From positions 1 through 52,901 of the forward strand of contig JALCDX010000011.1 of the NCBI GenBank assembly GCA_022641965.1: DNA of 52,901 nt, given 5' to 3'. The stretch is from Lactobacillus sp. GTDB taxonomy: Bacteria; Bacillota; Bacilli; Lactobacillales; Lactobacillaceae. Both the position numbers and the translations under genes were made by a program. Below, piece by piece: positions 48,163 through 52,901 of the stretch (the first letter of the stretch is position 1; the number at the start of each line of letters is the position of its first letter). The notes under the pieces are model-generated. The model made no database searches, was not told the origin of the DNA, and saw nothing but the letters and a program-made list of their open reading frames with translations.

Positions 48163-48180
48163 TTAAGTAGCGACGTCTGA

Positions 48181-48528
48181 TTACCGACGTGCTTCAGCAA
48201 TTCTAGCTGCCTTACCGTGACGGTTACGCAGGTAGTACAGTTTAGCACGGCGTACGCGACCATGACGGACAACTTCCAGCTTAGCAACACGTGGGTCGTT
48301 AACTGGCCAAGTACGTTCAACACCGATGCCTGAAGACATCTTGCGAACAGTGTAGGTTGCGCTGATGCCAGCACCCTTCTTGCGGATGACTACGCCTTCG
48401 AAGACCTGGATACGTTCATGGTTACCTTCGACAACGCGAACGTGCACACGAACAGTGTCGCCAGGACGAAATTCTGGCATGTCGCTGCGTAATTGTTCTT
48501 TAGTAATAGCTTGAATTAATGGATCCAT
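48181..48528 (-). CDS. rplS: 50S ribosomal protein L19
   Basis: The 115-residue L19 has the family core [20 protein letters not shown], a [12 protein letters not shown] segment and [19 protein letters not shown] at the end. GGAG precedes the ATG. It has its own promoter and a leader with a long-range stem, so it is transcribed separately from trmD. Confidence 0.97.
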   Translation of the reverse strand: MDPLIQAITKEQLRSDMPEFRPGDTVRVHVRVVEGNHERIQVFEGVVIRKKGAGISATYTVRKMSSGIGVERTWPVNDPRVAKLEVVRHGRVRRAKLYYLRNRHGKAARIAEARR

Positions 48529-48534
48529 AAGTTT

Positions 48535-48600
48535 TCTCCTTTTCCGGCATTCATCAACAGAATTAAGCTTGCCAGCGGAATGCCCCTAATCATGGCTATT
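48535..48600 (-). ncRNA. Candidate L19 leader of rplS
   Basis: In the rplS leader GGCATTC (48578-48584) pairs with GAATGCC (48546-48552), enclosing a 25-base loop. The stem ends about 17 bases before the start codon. This fits the position of the known Firmicutes L19 autoregulatory leader, but the consensus was not checked here. Confidence 0.5.
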
Positions 48601-48612
48601 TGCCACCCAGTT

Positions 48613-48641
48613 AGTTTAGCAAAAACATTGTAGCAAGTCAA
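48613..48641 (-). promoter_or_regulatory. rplS promoter
   Basis: TTGACT (48636-48641) and TAAACT (48613-48618) are 17 bases apart on the minus strand. Confidence 0.75.
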
Positions 48642-48698
48642 TTGAAAATAATAGCATAATGCCGTCTATCACGGCTCATATAACACCGTAGCGCTACT

Positions 48699-49439
48699 TT
48701 ACTGCTCTGAATCTGCCAACTCCTGCTGGATGTCATTCAGCATGATCTTTTCTTCCTTAGACAAGTTGCGTGCTTTCAGCAAATCCGGCCGATGCAGCCA
48801 AGTTGCTTTTAAGGCCTGATAATGACGCCATTCAGCAATCTTTTGGTGGTTGCCGCTCAGCAGAACTTCAGGAACCTTCTGGCCTTCAAAATCTGCTGGG
48901 CGAGTGTATTGCGGGTACTCCAGCAAACCATGCGAAAAGGACTCTTCAACGGGTGAAGCACTATTGCCCAGAATGCCAGGTACCAGCCGCATCGTGGCAT
49001 CAATCATGCTCATTGTTGGCAATTCGCCACCTGTTAGCACGTAGTCGCCGATCGAAACCGTTTCATCCGCCAAATCATAGACGCGCTGATCGAAGCCTTC
49101 ATAATGGCCGCAGATAAAAGTCAAATCCTGCCCAGCTTCTGCCCAGCGCTGTGCCATTTGCTCATCAAAGCGCTGGCCTTGCGGAGCCGTGATAATCACT
49201 TTCCCCGGATTAGCCAGTGATTCCAAAGCGAGCTTAATTGGCTTGATTTGCAGCACCATGCCAGCGCCGCCGCCATAGGGCGTGTCATCAACGTGATGGT
49301 GAACGTCATGCGTAAAATCGCGGAAATTGACCAAATTAAGCTCCCACTTGCCATCTTCTAATCCGCGTCCTAGCATCGAAACTTTTAACGGCGAAAACAT
49401 ATCAGGAAACAAGGTTAAAACATTGATTTTCATCGTCAA
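48699..49439 (-). CDS. trmD: tRNA (guanine-N1)-methyltransferase TrmD
   Basis: TrmD methylates G37 of tRNAs and protects against frameshifting. The 246-residue SPOUT-fold enzyme has INVLTLFPDMF at the start, FICGHYEGFDQRV near 108 and SIGDYVLTGGELPTM near 130, the knotted SAM site. TTG at 49439 has GGAGGG 6 bases upstream; ATG at 49433, two codons later, would give the more usual MKINVL start. It overlaps the rimM stop. Confidence 0.96.
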   Translation of the reverse strand: MTMKINVLTLFPDMFSPLKVSMLGRGLEDGKWELNLVNFRDFTHDVHHHVDDTPYGGGAGMVLQIKPIKLALESLANPGKVIITAPQGQRFDEQMAQRWAEAGQDLTFICGHYEGFDQRVYDLADETVSIGDYVLTGGELPTMSMIDATMRLVPGILGNSASPVEESFSHGLLEYPQYTRPADFEGQKVPEVLLSGNHQKIAEWRHYQALKATWLHRPDLLKARNLSKEEKIMLNDIQQELADSEQ

Positions 49440-49942
49440 TCTAGTCCCTCCATGACTTTGATCAGAACGCGCTTTTGGTCAGGATCAACTTTTTTAACAC
49501 AGGCTGGAATATAAGGCAGCCAAAAGGCAGCCCCATTTGGTTTGGTGATCTGCCAAATATCATTGGCTCCTGGAGCTTCAATATCAGTAACTTTGCCGAT
49601 TAATTTCCCTGTCTCAGCATCATATGCTTGGCAGCCAATAATTTGGTGATAATAGTAGCTGCCAGTCGGCAGCGCCTGCTGATCGCTAGCCGCCACCATC
49701 AGCATTTGTCCTTGCAGCTTTTTAGCCTGGTCTAAGTCTGCTATCTCTGCAAACTTAACTAGCCAAAACTGCTTAAACGGACGGCCAGCAGTCACAGTCA
49801 ACTCCTGCTCTGGCTCAGCCTGCAAGCGCAGATGCTGTCCAGCTTGAAAACGCTGGTCTGGAAAATCCGTAATAACTTTAACTTTAACTTCGCCATTAAT
49901 TCCGTGAGTGTTGATAATTTGACCCACTTCGTAAAGATCCAT
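49436..49942 (-). CDS. rimM: Ribosome maturation factor RimM
   Basis: RimM assists 30S head assembly. The 168-residue protein shows the N-terminal segment VGQIINTHGINGEVKVKVITDF and the PRC-barrel segment GKVTDIEAPGANDIWQI near 120, both typical. It overlaps trmD by 4 bases and lies immediately after a terminator hairpin, with AAGGAG between the U tract and its ATG. Confidence 0.96.
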   Translation of the reverse strand: MDLYEVGQIINTHGINGEVKVKVITDFPDQRFQAGQHLRLQAEPEQELTVTAGRPFKQFWLVKFAEIADLDQAKKLQGQMLMVAASDQQALPTGSYYYHQIIGCQAYDAETGKLIGKVTDIEAPGANDIWQITKPNGAAFWLPYIPACVKKVDPDQKRVLIKVMEGLD

Positions 49943-49955
49943 TTTGGCTCCTTAA

Positions 49956-49986
49956 TAAAAAAATCCTGGGTTTTGTCCCAGGATTC
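49956..49986 (-). terminator. Terminator between rpsP and rimM
   Basis: ATCCTGGG and CCCAGGAT form a perfect 8-bp stem with a 6-base loop, followed by a run of seven T on the minus strand. The rimM ribosome site follows immediately. Confidence 0.88.
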
Positions 49987-49993
49987 AGCTTGC

Positions 49994-50266
49994 TTACTTG
50001 CTGTACTTTTCGTCGTGCAGCTTCTTCATTAAGCCAGCGCCGGATAATAATGAACGAACAGTTTCTGAAGGTTGAGCACCCTTCTTCAGCCAGTCGTAAA
50101 TCTTGTCTTCGTCCAGCTTCAATTCCTTTGGCTTAGTGGTTGGGTTGTAGTAGCCAACTTGTTCAATAAAGCGGCCGTCACGTGGCATCCGTGAATCTGC
50201 TACAACGATCCGGTAAAATGGATTCTTCTTTGCACCCATCCGGCGCATTCTAATCTTAACTGACAT
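49994..50266 (-). CDS. rpsP: 30S ribosomal protein S16
   Basis: The 90-residue S16 has the typical opening [20 protein letters not shown] and [12 protein letters not shown]. The ATG at 50266 is used for AAGGAGG upstream; the longer frame has no ribosome site. It lies between ffh and rimM, as in most Firmicutes. Confidence 0.97.
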   Translation of the reverse strand: MSVKIRMRRMGAKKNPFYRIVVADSRMPRDGRFIEQVGYYNPTTKPKELKLDEDKIYDWLKKGAQPSETVRSLLSGAGLMKKLHDEKYSK

Positions 50267-50342
50267 GTAAATATCCTCCTTGAAATAACGATTATTAATA
50301 TAATCCAAGGAAAAGCAGCTGTCAAGTGTTTTTACTTAACAG

Positions 50343-51770
50343 TTAAGAATGAAATCTTTTGACGTGCTTCAGACGCTTGCGCTTATTCTTTTTAAACCGC
50401 TTGCTCATCCGCCGAGCAGCTGCTCTGCCCATCGGCGAATCCATCCCTGGCAGACCAGTCAGGCCCTTCATATTGCCTTTGGCCATTTTTTGCATCAAAT
50501 CGCGGGCTTGTTTGAATTGTTTGATCATGCGATTGACCTGAGCAATTGGCAGTCCTGCTCCATAGGCAATCCGGCTGCGGCGTGATGGCTTCAGCAAGTC
50601 GGGATTTTCCCGCTCTTCAGGAGTCATGGAGTAAACAATCGCCTTCGTATGCGCAATTTGTTTATCAGACAGCTGGACGTTTTGCAGCTGCGGATTGTTG
50701 GCCATCCCTGGCACCATCTTCAGCAACTGGTCCAGCGGCCCCATCTTTTGCACTTGGTCCAGCTGGTCGATGAAGTCGTTGAAATCAAAGGTGTTCTCTC
50801 GCATTTTTTCAGCAACTTTAGCTGCTTCTTGCTCGTCATAGTCTTGCTGAGCTTTTTCAATCAAAGTCAGCATATCGCCCATGCCTAAGATCCTTGAAGC
50901 CATGCGGTCTGGGTGGAATGCTGCCAAATCAGTTAGCTTTTCACCTTGACCGGTAAACAGAATTGGCTTGCCCGTCACAGCACGAATTGATAAAGCTGCA
51001 CCGCCGCGAGTGTCGCCGTCCAGCTTGGTCAAAATGACGCCGGTAATATCCAGCTGTTTGTCAAAGCCTTCAGCAACGGTCGTTGCTGCTTGCCCAGTCA
51101 TTGCGTCGACAACCAAGACAATATTGTCTGGATGAACCGCTGCCTTGATATTAGCTAGTTCTTGCATCAGATGCTCATCAATTTCCAGCCGCCCGGCCGT
51201 ATCGATAATGACATAGTCGTTTTTATCAGCTTCAGCTTGCTTCAAGCCATCTTGCACGATTTTAACGACGTCTTGCCCTGCTTCAGTAAAAACAGGCACG
51301 GATAATTCTTGCCCAATCTGTTGCAACTGATCAATCGCAGCTGGCCGATAAACGTCACCTGCAATCAGCAGAGGCCGTGCTTGCTCAGTCTGCTGCAAAT
51401 TATAGGCTAATTTGCCGGCCGTGGTAGTTTTACCTGTCCCTTGCAGACCAACCATCATAATAATCGTCGGGATGTGCGCCGCCTTGTTTAAGGCAACTGT
51501 GTCGGATCCCATCATTTTGGTCAGTTCATCATTGACAATTTTGACGACCTGTTGGCCAGGGTTTAACGAGCCTTGAACCTCTTGCCCCAAGGCCTTTTTC
51601 TTGATGGTTTTAATAAAATCTTTGACAACCTTAAAATTGACGTCTGCTTCTAGCAAAGCCAAGCGAATTTCTCGACTTGCCTGGTCAATATCGGCTTCAG
51701 AAACCCGGCCCTTGCCAGTTAGATTCTTTAACGCTTTTTGAATGCGTTCGCTTAAGTTTTCAAATGCCAT
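50343..51770 (-). CDS. ffh: Signal recognition particle protein Ffh
   Basis: Ffh binds signal sequences and 4.5S/6S RNA and delivers nascent membrane proteins to FtsY. The 475-residue protein has an N-terminal helical bundle, a GTPase domain (GLQGTGKTT near 108, DTAGRL near 190, TKLDGDTRGG near 247) and a methionine-rich M domain (about 325-475) with a basic Lys/Arg tail. It follows ylxM at a distance because a GNAT pseudogene lies between. Confidence 0.97.
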   Translation of the reverse strand: MAFENLSERIQKALKNLTGKGRVSEADIDQASREIRLALLEADVNFKVVKDFIKTIKKKALGQEVQGSLNPGQQVVKIVNDELTKMMGSDTVALNKAAHIPTIIMMVGLQGTGKTTTAGKLAYNLQQTEQARPLLIAGDVYRPAAIDQLQQIGQELSVPVFTEAGQDVVKIVQDGLKQAEADKNDYVIIDTAGRLEIDEHLMQELANIKAAVHPDNIVLVVDAMTGQAATTVAEGFDKQLDITGVILTKLDGDTRGGAALSIRAVTGKPILFTGQGEKLTDLAAFHPDRMASRILGMGDMLTLIEKAQQDYDEQEAAKVAEKMRENTFDFNDFIDQLDQVQKMGPLDQLLKMVPGMANNPQLQNVQLSDKQIAHTKAIVYSMTPEERENPDLLKPSRRSRIAYGAGLPIAQVNRMIKQFKQARDLMQKMAKGNMKGLTGLPGMDSPMGRAAARRMSKRFKKNKRKRLKHVKRFHS

Positions 51771-51825
51771 AACATGCCGCTCTCTCTTGTTTAAAATTAC
51801 ATTTTTTAGTATAGCAAATTAAGAC

Positions 51826-52386
51826 TTAGATTGCTTTAACCATATGAGCATAAGTCCTATCGCCAATTGTCATCTTACCAGTCGCATGAAAGCCTAAATG
51901 CTCATAAAGTCTAGCAGCCCGCGGATTGTCTAGATCCACATTGAGGCTGATTTTCTTAAACCCGCGCTGGCGGCCCAATTCATCAGCAAATGGAGCAGCT
52001 TGGTTCCAATTCCTTGCCCCCAAGCAGCAGGGTCAACTGCCAAAGCATCGATATACCACTCATGCGGCAGCGCTTCTTTGTCAGCAAAAACAATTGTATC
52101 CAGCGGCAGGCCAACTTTTGGAAAGGCTTGTTTCAGCGAAGAATCAATTACGTCTTGGGCATCATAGCCGTATAACACAATTACGCGGCCGCCCATCGCT
52201 ATTGACGTCAACCCAGCAGCGGCGCCTGCTATAACGATAGCGATCAGAATAAAAGCCCAGCCGCAGCAAATCATAAAATTGATCAGCCGGCAAAGCCTTT
52301 ACTGTGTCCAAATCCATTTCGTCAAAAATCTGCTCTAATAGTGGGAAAATCCAGGGGAAATCTCTTCTTTCGGCAGGTCTAATCAT
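51826..52386 (-). pseudogene. GNAT-family N-acetyltransferase with two frameshifts
   Basis: The minus strand starts MIRPAERRDFPWIFPLLEQI, then loses frame near 52190-52250. The second frame carries VLYGYDAQDV, WYIDALAVDPAAWGQGIGTKLL (the GNAT acetyl-CoA loop QGIGTKL), and a second shift near 51995 leads to ADELGRQRGFKKISLNVDLD and ARLYEHLGF. All GNAT motifs are present but in three frames. Acceptor substrate is unknown. It sits between ylxM and ffh, which are normally adjacent. Confidence 0.85.
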
Positions 52387-52404
52387 TAAATATCCTTTCT
52401 TAAA

Positions 52405-52740
52405 TTAATTCAGCTGCTGTTCAATCTTTTCGATTTTAGCTGCTGCAGTTTGCAAGTCGCCGGATTTAACGAGTTGTTCAAGCTGCTGCAGATTAGCCAG
52501 CAGCTGATCGTTTTTCACTTTCAGCCCCAGCAAACGCTCATCTTTTTCGAGCGACCGGCTTGATCTCTTTAAATTATCGTAGACGGCTGCGCGCGAAACG
52601 CCATGATTTTCAGCAATTTCGCTCAAAGACAGGTCATCATAATAGTATTCTTCAAAATAAGCTTGCTGGCCAGCAGTTAGCAGTGGCCCATAAAAGGCGA
52701 ATAAATCGCCAAGTCGTTCATTTTTGCTTAACTCATCCAT
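52405..52740 (-). CDS. YlxM/p13-family helix-turn-helix protein
   Basis: The 111-residue protein is of the YlxM family, sigma-like with a helix-turn-helix LSLSEIAENHGVSRAAVYDN near 38-57 and a C-terminal coiled-coil-like tail. It stimulates SRP assembly in streptococci and is usually upstream of ffh. The ATG at 52740 is used because AGGTG lies 6 to 7 bases upstream. The IS3 copy ends only 35 bases upstream, so its native promoter and ftsY link may be lost. Confidence 0.88.
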   Translation of the reverse strand: MDELSKNERLGDLFAFYGPLLTAGQQAYFEEYYYDDLSLSEIAENHGVSRAAVYDNLKRSSRSLEKDERLLGLKVKNDQLLANLQQLEQLVKSGDLQTAAAKIEKIEQQLN

Positions 52741-52775
52741 TCGCATCACCTGCTTTTATTATAAAAAAAGCATTA

Positions 52776-52901
52776 TGAAGTTAACCCCCAAAGTTGGACA
52801 TTAATTTAAAGATATTTCTCTAAGGCAAGCTGCCAATATTCCATTGGTGTCTTGCCTTTTAATGTATGACGAATTCTTTCAAAATTATAATAGCTAATAT
52901 A
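52776..52901 (-). mobile_element. IS3-family element, 3' end, running off the window
   Basis: The end reads TGAAGTTAACCCCCAAAG on the plus strand, an inverted match of the left end at 1-127. Minus-strand codons give the C-terminus of an IS150-like orfB (FERIRHTLKGKTPMEYWQLA then LEKYL) with its stop at 52806. The rest is outside the window. Confidence 0.88.

Noticed and set aside
48685-48700. The palindrome GTAGCGCTAC after trmD as a terminator
   Set aside because: It is short and has no T tract; trmD termination in this gap remains unclear.

Overview
This 52.9 kb window comes from a low-to-mid G+C Gram-positive of the Lactobacillaceae, most likely the Lactobacillus delbrueckii/acidophilus group. 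The evidence is Firmicutes gene order (hrcA-grpE-dnaK-dnaJ; rimP-nusA-ylxR-ylxQ-infB-rbfA), a PolC-type replicase, CIRCE, LexA and Pho operators, frequent TTG starts, and IS3 and ISL3 elements typical of lactobacilli. The species cannot be settled from the sequence alone.

Region 1 (1-24.4 kb) is a dense minus-strand housekeeping block. Read in the transcribed direction it holds rpsB-tsf, pyrH-frr-uppS-cdsA-rseP-proS-polC, rimP-nusA-ylxR-ylxQ-infB-rbfA, truB-ribF, and the HrcA heat-shock operon hrcA-grpE-dnaK-dnaJ. It covers translation factors, isoprenoid and phospholipid precursors, replication and protein folding. Terminators separate several of these units, one of them lying between a candidate promoter and rimP.

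Region 2 (24.4-34.3 kb) is mixed: a fused tRNA methyltransferase/GIY-YIG gene; divergent plsC-cfa for membrane lipids; an LmrCD-like heterodimeric ABC exporter pair; yneF and ynzC-like small genes divergent from lexA with an SOS box; and an overlapping pair of muropeptide-type dipeptide epimerase and beta-lactamase-fold serine hydrolase.

Region 3 (34.3-41.8 kb) starts at a sharp head-to-head junction near 34.57 kb, where a Nudix gene and a choloylglycine-hydrolase-family gene have both lost their 5' parts. Beyond it lies a more G+C-rich phosphate regulon on the minus strand, pstS-pstC-pstA-pstB-phoU-phoP-phoR, with PhoP-type direct repeats upstream of pstS and a long inverted repeat around the phoP promoter.

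Region 4 (41.8-48.1 kb) is a graveyard and hot spot. It contains an IS3 5' fragment, a truncated and frameshifted oppA with a 23-codon upstream ORF, a striking 32-bp-phased repeat array that reverses orientation in the middle (43.46-43.80 kb), an ISL3-family element with two in-frame stops, an AT-rich decayed pepD-permease pair, and a scrap of a RelB/RelE-type toxin-antitoxin pair. The repeat array is the best candidate for something undescribed.

Region 5 (48.1-52.9 kb) returns to housekeeping: rplS with a likely L19 leader, trmD, rimM, rpsP, ffh, a frameshifted GNAT acetyltransferase gene and ylxM. Both window ends lie inside same-orientation IS3-family copies, so the window looks like an assembly contig limited by repeats.
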